A DNA stretch of 64,000 nt from Candidatus Gastranaerophilales bacterium (GTDB taxonomy: Bacteria; Cyanobacteriota; Vampirovibrionia; Gastranaerophilales; Gastranaerophilaceae): positions 310,001 to 374,000 of the forward strand of contig JAFTXY010000011.1 of the NCBI GenBank assembly GCA_017461425.1, in the 5' to 3' direction. Below the pieces are notes generated by a model. It was given only the letters and a program-made list of their open reading frames with translations, was not told where the DNA came from and did not search any database. Below are positions 1 to 7,404 of this stretch, in pieces. Within the stretch, counting starts at the first letter, position 1. Each line of letters begins with the position of its first letter. A program made the translations under genes and the position numbers.

Positions 1-514
1 TTTTGTATGTGTCATTTGGATATTTGCTATCAACGATTTCTCTATATCTTGCCAATTGCTCATCATGTTGTGCTGTATCAATCTTATTTTCTATGACAAA
101 GACAAACTTATTTGTATTATCAACAAATAATAAGTCAATGTACTCATACTCTCTATAGACATCTACGTTAGACATATCCCAATAATCTATGTCAAAAATT
201 GAAGGCACACTATAAATTTCTTTACGAGTTTTATTTTCTGATTCTGGAATTTTTAATTCAATTTCTATTCCGTTAATCTTTTTAATTTCGTTTTTCTTCT
301 TTAGCAAAACTTCTTTGAGAAACTCTTTTAAAAAGTAGTCATTCATTCCATGTGTTTCATTAGGGTCTAATAACCAAGCTAAAAAGTTTGAATGTCTGAT
401 TTCAGCCCTTGTTAATCTTAAACAATCAAAGATATTAAACCCTTCAAATTTTTGTTCTAGTTCTTTGAGCTGTTCATCACAAATAAAATTTTCTAATAAT
501 TGTATCTTGTCCAT
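1..514 (-). CDS. PD-(D/E)XK nuclease family protein, partial (3' end off window)
   Basis: This reading frame runs off the left edge; about 171 N-terminal codons are visible. It starts at ATG 514 behind an AAAGGTGG-type ribosome site. The N-terminal stretch contains RHSNFLAWLLDP followed by HGMNDYFLKEFL, which is typical of the PDDEXK_4 (PF14281) family. Further on, EYIDLLF and FVIENKID followed by QLARY give the D...ExK plus Gln layout of a restriction-endonuclease fold. The substrate is unknown; related genes occur in defence islands. The next gene (584-1624) is a divergent member of the same family on the same strand, so the two may be an old duplication. Family assignment is by motif reading only and the C-terminus is not seen. 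Confidence 0.75.
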   Translation of the reverse strand, partial: MDKIQLLENFICDEQLKELEQKFEGFNIFDCLRLTRAEIRHSNFLAWLLDPNETHGMNDYFLKEFLKEVLLKKKNEIKKINGIEIELKIPESENKTRKEIYSVPSIFDIDYWDMSNVDVYREYEYIDLLFVDNTNKFVFVIENKIDTAQHDEQLARYREIVDSKYPNDTYK

Positions 515-583
515 ACCCACCTTTTTTAATTTTATCGTTTTTTACACTTGCAAGCATATTGCCTTTTTTAGTAATTTTCAAAT

Positions 584-1624
584 TTACAAACTATCTACAA
601 GAATTTTAACTACTTTATGCTTACATTCTTGTAAAGCAGAAATATCTTTATTTACTTTTTTAGCTATTTCTTGGTAACTGATGTCAGATAGCTTATTTTT
701 ATTAAATATTTTTTCAAGCGTTTGATATCTATAAATGAAATTTGGCTTATAGCCACAGAACTTTTTGCTTTGGTAGTTTCTTGCTTTTGGATAATCTTCA
801 ATACAATTGTTAAACCAAATACCACTTTTTACTAATGCACCAGCAATAGATTCTCTTAATTCATTTTCTGTTTCATCACCATATATTAAGCAATATCGAT
901 ATTCATTGTGCTGAATTTGAACTAAAAAAGTTATGTCGTAATCCTTAAAATTACACCAAATATTTAAAATTCCTTGTTTATCTCTAAAATCAACAGTTGC
1001 AGACAGGTTTACAGTTTTGTTGATGTAATTGCACAATTCAGACGTTCTGTATTTGATATATACATCTTTCAAATCATTTGAAATTTCTTCATTATAGAAA
1101 TCGTATTTCATTGAATTGTTTTGCGGAAAACTACTAGACAAGGTTTCGATAACAGAAATATAGTCTGCTACAAGATATTTGTGATATTCATCTAAGAATT
1201 CTATATTGTCAAATAATTTATGCATTCTTTTGGCTAGTTCACTGTAGCTTAAGTACTTCCAATTTTTAGGTAAGTTTACTTCTGGAGCTAATGATAATAG
1301 TATGAATATTGCATTTTTGCCCTTAAACGCATTGTTATAGTTAATCAGTTGCTTTTCTGTAGGAAATGATTTCAATTTATTTTCAACAACTAAAATTTCT
1401 TCGTTATTATTTCCTATTGTTACACACAAATCGAATATACATTCGTTGCTATGCTTTACTTGTTTATTGAAGTTTATGTTCTCTGCACTTTTATCGGGCG
1501 CAAAAAGTTTTAATGTTTCAACAGGATAAGCATTGCCTAACCAATTTATAAAACAAGTGTGAAAATTTTCTAATGAACACATTGACATATTATAAATAGG
1601 GGAATTTTCGATAGTTTTCATCAT
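584..1624 (-). CDS. PD-(D/E)XK nuclease family protein (PDDEXK_4-like)
   Basis: 346 residues from ATG 1624. A GTG at 1633 is in frame upstream, but AGGAG (1633-1637) lies 8 nt before ATG 1624, so the ATG is preferred. Predicted cytoplasmic nuclease: IFDLCVTI (Asp about 65) and VVENKLKS (Glu 81, Lys 83) followed by a Gln near 92 form the PD-(D/E)XK core, and the N-terminal NFHTCFINWLG resembles the HSNFLAWLL motif of the partial neighbour. The gene is transcribed away from the small regulator at 1752; the shared spacer holds C-box-like repeats, so it may be regulated like a restriction gene. No methylase is directly adjacent; the nearest is at 5339. Substrate unknown. Confidence 0.72.
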   Translation of the reverse strand: MMKTIENSPIYNMSMCSLENFHTCFINWLGNAYPVETLKLFAPDKSAENINFNKQVKHSNECIFDLCVTIGNNNEEILVVENKLKSFPTEKQLINYNNAFKGKNAIFILLSLAPEVNLPKNWKYLSYSELAKRMHKLFDNIEFLDEYHKYLVADYISVIETLSSSFPQNNSMKYDFYNEEISNDLKDVYIKYRTSELCNYINKTVNLSATVDFRDKQGILNIWCNFKDYDITFLVQIQHNEYRYCLIYGDETENELRESIAGALVKSGIWFNNCIEDYPKARNYQSKKFCGYKPNFIYRYQTLEKIFNKNKLSDISYQEIAKKVNKDISALQECKHKVVKILVDSL

Positions 1625-1704
1625 TAATTTCACTCCTTTCTTGTCTAATATTTACAGTTTAACATGCTAGTACGCCAAAATATGTCGCAATAAATTTTAA
1701 ATTA

Positions 1705-1733
1705 GACCAAGAGTCTATAATAGACTGAGAGTA
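1705..1733 (+). promoter_or_regulatory. Two C-box-like operator repeats
   Basis: GACC-AAG-AGTC (1705-1715) and GACT-GAG-AGTA (1723-1733) fit the GACT-N3-AGTC C-box bound by restriction-modification controller proteins. They are 7 bp apart. The sequence between them makes a perfect palindrome AGTCTA-TAA-TAGACT (1712-1726) that includes a TATAAT. The boxes lie 18-47 bp upstream of the small HTH gene at 1752 and between it and the divergent nuclease gene. Autoregulation by the HTH protein is inferred. Confidence 0.5.
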
Positions 1734-1751
1734 TTGTAGCACAATTAATAT

Positions 1752-1967
1752 ATGGAAGATAGTATTTGTAAGAATTTTGCCAAGAAATTAAAAGAGATAC
1801 GAGAAAAACAAGGCCTATCAAAAGGTCAGCTATCTTCACTTGCAGATTGTGATATTTCTTATATTGGCAAGATTGAACGTAGTGAAAAATATCCCAACTT
1901 GAAAATGATTGCCAAATTAGCCATTGCATTAAATGTAAAGCCTAAAGAGCTTTTTGAGTTTGAATAA
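1752..1967 (+). CDS. XRE-family HTH regulator, controller (C) protein-like
   Basis: 71 residues, essentially a single Cro/C1-type helix-turn-helix domain: FAKKLKEIREKQGLSKGQLS, then SYIGKIERSEKYPNLKMIAK and LNVKPKELFEF. Size and layout match controller proteins of restriction-modification systems, and C-box-like repeats lie just upstream. No Shine-Dalgarno sequence is visible before ATG 1752. The gene is divergent from the PD-(D/E)XK nuclease gene at 584 and its last 26 bp overlap the 3' end of the ApeA-like gene on the other strand. It could equally be a generic phage-type repressor; controller function is inferred from operator and neighbour. Confidence 0.8.
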   Translation: MEDSICKNFAKKLKEIREKQGLSKGQLSSLADCDISYIGKIERSEKYPNLKMIAKLAIALNVKPKELFEFE

Positions 1968-3672
1968 AATTATTTATATAAACTTGTTGAATCGAATATT
2001 TTTTATAGCGCTCATAACATTTTTTAAAAATGTAATCCAAAGCTTGAATGTCTTTATCTTTGATATCCTTTTTAATTGCTAGCTCTTCTGTGAATATTTT
2101 AAGTTTGTGACTATTTTTTCTTGTATATTGTCCTTCTTCAGTGTATTTTACAATTAACTCCACTTCGTTTTTATTTAATTCTTTGTAGTAATAGCATATA
2201 GAATACATGATTTTCCCATTTTTATTTTTATGAGCATTATCTTCTCCTAAATATTGTGTATTAGGCGCTCTCATAGTTTCAGAAGATGTATCAACCCAAA
2301 TATATTTGTTATCAAATTTGCGAAATTGATAATAATTATTTGAAATTATTGTTTTCAAGGCTTCTTTTGAAAAATTCAAATCACATAATATAAACAATTC
2401 TAAGAGAACTTTAATACATATAGTTAGTTCATATAAATCAATTGAGCTTATTCTCTTATCATTACTTGACATATTGTAATGCGTAAAATAATTTCTTAAA
2501 TTAATTAAATCATCGAGCAGAATTATTTTATTTTTATTTTTAAATCTAAATTGCACAAGACTAATTAAGTCATTTTTAATAATGCTATTTAATATTTTCT
2601 CTTTGAAAGATGGAAAATTGACACACTCTATTTTCTGAATTTCTGTATTGTTTGGGTATTGTGCTTTTAGATTTTGAATAGCATTGCTAAATTCCGAATT
2701 TGCGTTCTTTTGATGATTATACTGTTTTGAATTCAAATAAGCTTCTAATGCTTGTGCAAATATTAAAAATTTTATTTGTGGATAAATTTCATCAGGTGCA
2801 TCATGATTTCTTAAATATAAATCAACTATCACAGAGAATTCTCTATAATCTTTTTGACGCAATGCTATAAATTGTTGAATTACTTTACCAAAATCCTTTT
2901 TGATATGTGGAAATACAAATAAAGTTTCATTACGCATCAATTTAGCATCAAAGTCTTTATTCAATATTTTGTACTGAAATGGATGTATTTCTAATTTGGC
3001 TTTGCTAGAGTTATCAGTACTTAAACTATACATATTGATAATTGGGAGCTTTCTTTTTAGACCTAATGAGAAAAAACTAATTAGGTTTCTTGTAATTTCA
3101 AGAAAATCATCAAGGACAGTTTCTTTTTTTGATATAATTTCTATTTCTTTTGTCAATGACATTTTGGAGTTTTCACCACTAAAAGTACCACCACCACATA
3201 TTACCCCATGTATTAAACGAATATTAAAATTATCAGAAATTTTATAAATAAATTTTTTATTTGTTTTTATATACTTTAGAAAAATATCATTTGGATTGTC
3301 TGGGTTAAAATATTCTATTCTGTCTACACCTATAAAAAAATCATTTATATAAGGGAAAGAAAAACGTATTTTTTTAAATTTTAAATTATTAGCGTCTATT
3401 ACATTTTTCAATCCTTTTATTAAACAGTCAAAACCTGCTGTAACCAATAATCCATTGTTAAAATAAATATTATTCCACAATAATAGATAACCCTCTTCAT
3501 TAGAACTACAGATTAAATTACTTTTCTCTGACAATGAGAGCTCATAATTTTTTGATTCAAAGTTAATCAAAGTTCCATTTCGATATGATATTTTTCCACT
3601 ATATTCCTTTGAGTCACTAGGATTTATATATTTACATTGGATTTCTATTTTATCATCTAGCTGGTTATTCAT
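1942..3672 (-). CDS. ApeA-like HEPN anti-phage protein
   Basis: 576 residues. The N-terminal half is beta-rich (ISYRNGTLINF, EGYLLLWNNIYF) and resembles the ApeA N-terminal domain. The C-terminal half is helical and carries LRNYFTHYN, an exact R-x4-H HEPN motif (R393, H398), preceded by LIFAQALEAYL and LDDLINL as in HEPN RNases. ApeA-type proteins are single-gene abortive-infection factors thought to cleave RNA when phage infection is sensed; they act in the cytoplasm. Length agrees with that family. The gene is alone on its strand and is followed by an unrelated integrase in divergent orientation. Assignment rests on domain order and the HEPN motif; no N-terminal ligand-binding residue could be checked. 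Confidence 0.72.
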   Translation of the reverse strand: MNNQLDDKIEIQCKYINPSDSKEYSGKISYRNGTLINFESKNYELSLSEKSNLICSSNEEGYLLLWNNIYFNNGLLVTAGFDCLIKGLKNVIDANNLKFKKIRFSFPYINDFFIGVDRIEYFNPDNPNDIFLKYIKTNKKFIYKISDNFNIRLIHGVICGGGTFSGENSKMSLTKEIEIISKKETVLDDFLEITRNLISFFSLGLKRKLPIINMYSLSTDNSSKAKLEIHPFQYKILNKDFDAKLMRNETLFVFPHIKKDFGKVIQQFIALRQKDYREFSVIVDLYLRNHDAPDEIYPQIKFLIFAQALEAYLNSKQYNHQKNANSEFSNAIQNLKAQYPNNTEIQKIECVNFPSFKEKILNSIIKNDLISLVQFRFKNKNKIILLDDLINLRNYFTHYNMSSNDKRISSIDLYELTICIKVLLELFILCDLNFSKEALKTIISNNYYQFRKFDNKYIWVDTSSETMRAPNTQYLGEDNAHKNKNGKIMYSICYYYKELNKNEVELIVKYTEEGQYTRKNSHKLKIFTEELAIKKDIKDKDIQALDYIFKKCYERYKKYSIQQVYINNFIQTQKAL

Positions 3673-3708
3673 AATTCTATACTAGCATAATTTTTTTTAA
3701 ATTATTCA

Positions 3709-3857
3709 AATAATACATAATATAAATATGTATCTTTCGTTTAATTACCTCTTTTTATTACGCAGATTTAATTTAAGGTTATTCTAAAGAAAGCCTTAAA
3801 ATTATTGTGTACATTGAATAATACATAATTTATAATATTAATATAAAGAGTATTATT
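3709..3857. promoter_or_regulatory. Repeats in the ApeA/integrase divergent spacer
   Basis: The 13-mer AATAATACATAAT occurs at 3709-3721 and again at 3817-3829. The second copy is also the left arm of an inverted repeat, AATAATAC (3817-3824) and GTATTATT (3850-3857), that flanks a TATAAT-like box upstream of the integrase. The positions suit operators for the two divergent genes. The spacer is very AT-rich, so chance similarity is possible. Confidence 0.35.
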
Positions 3858-3876
3858 GAATTTGAAAGGTAATTGT

Positions 3877-4440
3877 ATGGAATTTGTACAACCAATTAGA
3901 GATTTAAAGCAAATTGAAACAATGAAAAAACTACTCAAACAACAAAGCCTAAGAGATTTTTGCTTGTTTGTAGTTGGCATTAATTCAGGACTTAGAATAA
4001 GTGATTTGTTGAAACTTCGCATTTGTGATGTTATTGAAAACGGAAAGCTTAAAGACAGAATCACACTCAGAGAGAAAAAGACAAATAAATTCAAAGACTT
4101 TCCATTATCAGAGAAAACAAAGCAAGCATTAAAAGAATATCTAAAGACAAGAGATTATAGTAATAATGAGCCTTTATTCATATCAAGAAAGAATAAGGGC
4201 TTTTTGTTGCGACAACAAGCATACAAAATTATTAATGGTGTTGCAAAATCAGTAGGTATAAGAGAAAAAATTGGCACTCATACATTAAGAAAAACCTTTG
4301 GTTATCACGCATATAATAATGGTTACGACATTACACTAATACAAAAACTATTCAACCATTCTTCTCCATCAGTAACTTTGCGTTATATAGGTATCACGCA
4401 AGAAGAATTAGATGATGTGTATTTGAGTTTAGATTTATAA
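3877..4440 (+). CDS. Tyrosine recombinase / integrase, catalytic domain only
   Basis: 187 residues from ATG 3877, chosen because AAAGG lies 7 nt upstream; an earlier start seven codons upstream lacks this. The protein is the phage-integrase catalytic domain: SGLRISDLLKL (first Arg), GTHTLRKTFGYH (H-x-x-R), LFNHSSPSVTLRYIGI (second His region and nucleophilic Tyr). The N-terminal core-binding domain of full-length integrases is missing, as in other short single-domain recombinases of about 190 residues. It is the only recombinase gene in the accessory region, which ends in a duplicated tRNA-Ala 3' end, so it is a candidate for moving the island, or it may catalyse a local inversion or resolution. 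Confidence 0.85.
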   Translation: MEFVQPIRDLKQIETMKKLLKQQSLRDFCLFVVGINSGLRISDLLKLRICDVIENGKLKDRITLREKKTNKFKDFPLSEKTKQALKEYLKTRDYSNNEPLFISRKNKGFLLRQQAYKIINGVAKSVGIREKIGTHTLRKTFGYHAYNNGYDITLIQKLFNHSSPSVTLRYIGITQEELDDVYLSLDL

Positions 4441-4455
4441 ATGTGGCATTAAATT

Positions 4456-5337
4456 TTAAAATGATATAATTTCTTCTTTCCGCATTGATTCTTCTGATTC
4501 TTTCGCAAGTTTTAAGTCTATATCTGCTTTTTCTTTCTCTCCAAGCAGTAAATATGCTTCACTTCTTTGCTTGTAACATTTTATAAGAATTTCATAACAA
4601 GACTTCTCGGGGAGTGTTTCTATTGCTTTTGTATAAAATTCAACCGATTTATTATAATCTTTAAGCTTTGAATAAGCTTTTGCTATAAACCTATACCCAT
4701 CTGCTTTTTCATACCATTTACTAGAAGTTATGGCCATAGTAAAGTCTTCAATAGCTTTGTCATATTGTTGTATTTTGCAATAATCTTGGCCCCTCAATAT
4801 GTATAATCTATAACACATTGGTCTTAATGCTATTGCTTTTGTATAATCACTTATCGATAAATTATATTGTTTAAGTTTTGAATAGATTTGGCTTCTATTG
4901 CAATAAGAAGCGAAATAATTTTTGTTATATGACAGTATTGTTGTATAATCTGATATTGCCTCTTGTTGCTTATTATCATAACTATATTCATATAAAATTG
5001 CTCTTGATTCATATGCATTAATATAATTGGGTTTTAATTCAATAGCTTTTGTAAAATCTTTTATTGCATTATCAGGTTCAATTATCATATTAACATCGCC
5101 TCTATATTTATAGGCATTAGCATTATTGGGGTCTAATTCAATAGCTTTGCTAAACTTTTCTATTGCCTTTATATAACCGTCAGAGGTGTATTTACGATAA
5201 TATTTAACACCTTTACTCATTTGAAGTTTTACTAATTTATTAATATGTCGTTGTTGTTTGTTCATTGTTAATAATCCTTGTAATTTGTAGTTAACTCTAT
5301 TTATATTATCTGCTATAACCATGTCAGTTTGTATCAT
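4456..5337 (-). CDS. TPR-repeat protein coupled to the DNA methylase
   Basis: 293 residues as called, made of about six to seven tetratricopeptide repeats; AIEKFSKAIELDPNNANAY, AIKDFTKAIELKPNY, SISDYTKAIALRP and AIEDFTMAI are clear consensus units. TPR proteins are protein-protein scaffolds; no signal peptide or membrane segment is seen. ATG 5337 begins one base after the stop of the methylase gene, which suggests translational coupling, but ATG 5265 has an AAGGA about 10 nt upstream and is an equally good start giving 269 residues. Its role in the island is unknown; TPR partners occur in several defence systems. Confidence 0.75.
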   Translation of the reverse strand: MIQTDMVIADNINRVNYKLQGLLTMNKQQRHINKLVKLQMSKGVKYYRKYTSDGYIKAIEKFSKAIELDPNNANAYKYRGDVNMIIEPDNAIKDFTKAIELKPNYINAYESRAILYEYSYDNKQQEAISDYTTILSYNKNYFASYCNRSQIYSKLKQYNLSISDYTKAIALRPMCYRLYILRGQDYCKIQQYDKAIEDFTMAITSSKWYEKADGYRFIAKAYSKLKDYNKSVEFYTKAIETLPEKSCYEILIKCYKQRSEAYLLLGEKEKADIDLKLAKESEESMRKEEIISF

Positions 5338-5338
5338 A

Positions 5339-6067
5339 TTAAAATAATGCCAGTTGTTTCATCTCTACAATTTCTTTGATAACTTCTTGTTCTGATTTAG
5401 TTTCAGACTGTTCTTTTTCTTTTAATTTCCAAGAGAATCCGTTTATAAAATACATCGGAGTATAAAGCATTTTGCTAAATTTATAAGCTATTGTATCCCC
5501 TAGTAAAACCCTTGCAGGAATTCCATATAGTGAAAGTTGCAAATAAGCCATTTGAAAGCACATTTCATCAATATCAATAGCTTCAACAAAGAGTCTTTTT
5601 TGAAAGTTGATGTCATACTTTTTCATTGTTTCAGCATAAGCTATAACTATTCCACCACTACCACAACAAGGCTCTGATAGTGTGATTATCTTTTTATTTT
5701 CAATGTTTTCTTTGCCATCAATAAAAGTTATTTCAGCCATCATCTGACTTATATGATATGGTGTAAAGAATTGTCCTGTTCTGGCATTACCCAAATTCAA
5801 CTGCATATAGACCTTACCTAAAAAGTCTTGATATTGTTCAGATAATGCACTAACTAAAAGAGCAAGCAGTTGTGAAAATTGTTCTGCTTGCTCTTTGTTG
5901 TATTGTTTGACTGTTTCTAAGTATTGTTGCTCTATTTCATCACTTCGATAGAATGGCTGTGCTATTGCACAAGTTGAAAGTGTTAGAAAATCTTTAAAGA
6001 CAGTAAAAAGACTCCTAGAATGGTCCAGATGTGCCAATTTTGATGTGAATTCTTTTAAATAATCCAT
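5339..6067 (-). CDS. N-6 adenine DNA methylase domain protein (short form)
   Basis: 242 residues from ATG 6067 with AGAGG 7 nt upstream. It contains NLGNARTGQFFTPYHISQMM (residues 91-110), the conserved block preceding the type I HsdM methylase fold, and the SAM-binding motif I EPCCGSGG (132-139). Later AIDIDEMCFQMAYLQLSLYG and RVLLGDTI follow the usual order. The catalytic NPPF/DPPY motif IV is not present; the protein instead ends in FINGFSWKL and a charged tail. Short proteins of this type occur on plasmids and phages and are annotated as methyltransferases. DNA methylation activity is therefore uncertain; a protective or sensing role without catalysis is possible. Confidence 0.72.
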   Translation of the reverse strand: MDYLKEFTSKLAHLDHSRSLFTVFKDFLTLSTCAIAQPFYRSDEIEQQYLETVKQYNKEQAEQFSQLLALLVSALSEQYQDFLGKVYMQLNLGNARTGQFFTPYHISQMMAEITFIDGKENIENKKIITLSEPCCGSGGIVIAYAETMKKYDINFQKRLFVEAIDIDEMCFQMAYLQLSLYGIPARVLLGDTIAYKFSKMLYTPMYFINGFSWKLKEKEQSETKSEQEVIKEIVEMKQLALF

Positions 6068-6363
6068 AAATATACCTCTTTTTATATGAGTGATACGAGA
6101 ATGACCCTCGTTGAATTTTAGCTGAATTTATATATATTTATATTTAAAATACTGTTTCCGTTTAATCTCGTTTATTCTCGAATTAGCAAAACGCTATTTT
6201 CAACAAAAAAATATTAAATCATTTAAAATAAAGGAAATTTGCCTTTTTTATAATAATAATAATTAGAAAAATTTATATGTACACATACTTTTTAAGTCAT
6301 AAATATTGTTTCTTAAGCTTTAGCATGTAATATTTAATAAGTTGCAAAAGTGTTTGGGTGTAA
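6068..6363. promoter_or_regulatory. Divergent intergenic region with CGAGAAT/ATTCTCG repeats
   Basis: No gene is seen in these 296 bp between the methylase (leftward) and the nuclease-ATPase operon (rightward). CGAGAAT (6096-6102) is matched in reverse by ATTCTCG (6174-6180), and AATCTCG (6164-6170) is a near direct copy 10 bp before it. These could be operator half-sites for the two divergent operons. No clear promoter pair can be named in this AT-rich stretch. Confidence 0.35.
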
Positions 6364-7404
6364 ATGGTATATCGTTTTGAAACAACAGAACAGAATAATC
6401 AGAAAGCAAATGATTATGAAACAAAAGCTCTTTTGTATTTGTTGAGCTTTAGAAAAGATAGCAAACAAATAGAGGTTTTTGCTATTGATTGCTTTAATGA
6501 TGTTACTGGTTGTAGTAGATTATATGATAAATTATGGGATGTTCAATCCAAAAATGTACAATCATTAACTCCAAGGACAGTAGGAAAGGCCCTATATACT
6601 CTTTTTTATAATTTTGAACATGAATTTCCTTTTGAAGAATTTGTATTATTTATGCCTAAATTACAAAAAAGATATTTAATAAATGAAAACTTAGAATCAT
6701 ATAATATATCTAATTTTAAACCAAAAGAACAATCAAAAGTTATCGCAGGGCTAGAAAAGGAATATAAAGACAGAAAAAGCATAAAACCGAACATAGGAAA
6801 ATTTCAAGATTTTTTCAAGCATTTAAAATTTGTTGTTGGTGATAAAAACAAATCTGAGTATATAAAAAAAATTACAAATTTTAAAAATAACATTGCTAAA
6901 GAAAAATTCTATGAAGATATTTTTAATGAAATTAGGGATAAACAGACTGCATACAAAAACATTGTTGTTCACAATCAAAAAATAAGCACTCCATCGGAAG
7001 TTGCAAATACAAGAAAAATATTTAAGAGAGTCGATTTTGATACTTTAATTATTAACCGCTTTATAGGTTATGATTTATTTGAAAATCTAAATCGGATTCC
7101 AAATTCATTTTTTGATTATCTAAGAGACAAAAATAGTGAAGAACGTAAAGACATCATTCAAACTTCAAACTCAGAAATAGCAAGATTTTTATTTGATAAG
7201 AATAATAAAAAAAGATTTTGGAGGTTTTTTGAGCATATAATTATCACTATTCAAGAAAATATTGATTTATCTAGTGAAGAAATATATGACATATTAAAAA
7301 CTAGTGATATTAAAATTCCACAGGAATTATCTAAGGAAACTTTATTGTACTTAATTTCTTTAGTTAAAGATGGTTGGCAAGGAGAAATTCAAGATGAAAA
7401 TTAA
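6364..7404 (+). CDS. DUF4297/Cap4-like nuclease of a two-gene SMC defence system
   Basis: 346 residues. The first 75 residues carry a restriction-like core: an acidic residue in CFNDVTG (Asp 46) followed by LWDVQSKN (Asp 59, Gln 61, Lys 63) and then SLTPRTVGKALYTLFYNF, the layout of Cap4/DUF4297 nucleases with a QxK motif. The rest is helical with no recognised domain. The gene overlaps the downstream SMC-like ATPase gene by 11 bp, so both are made together. Nuclease plus SMC ATPase is the layout of Lamassu (LmuA with LmuB), where ATPase sensing of foreign DNA unleashes the nuclease. It may instead belong to another ABC-ATPase/nuclease family. The start ATG 6364 has only a weak GGGTG upstream. 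Confidence 0.62.
   Translation: MVYRFETTEQNNQKANDYETKALLYLLSFRKDSKQIEVFAIDCFNDVTGCSRLYDKLWDVQSKNVQSLTPRTVGKALYTLFYNFEHEFPFEEFVLFMPKLQKRYLINENLESYNISNFKPKEQSKVIAGLEKEYKDRKSIKPNIGKFQDFFKHLKFVVGDKNKSEYIKKITNFKNNIAKEKFYEDIFNEIRDKQTAYKNIVVHNQKISTPSEVANTRKIFKRVDFDTLIINRFIGYDLFENLNRIPNSFFDYLRDKNSEERKDIIQTSNSEIARFLFDKNNKKRFWRFFEHIIITIQENIDLSSEEIYDILKTSDIKIPQELSKETLLYLISLVKDGWQGEIQDEN

Noticed and set aside
465-677. 70-codon forward frame overlapping the two nuclease genes
   Set aside because: It is antisense to coding sequence and has no ribosome site or recognisable product.
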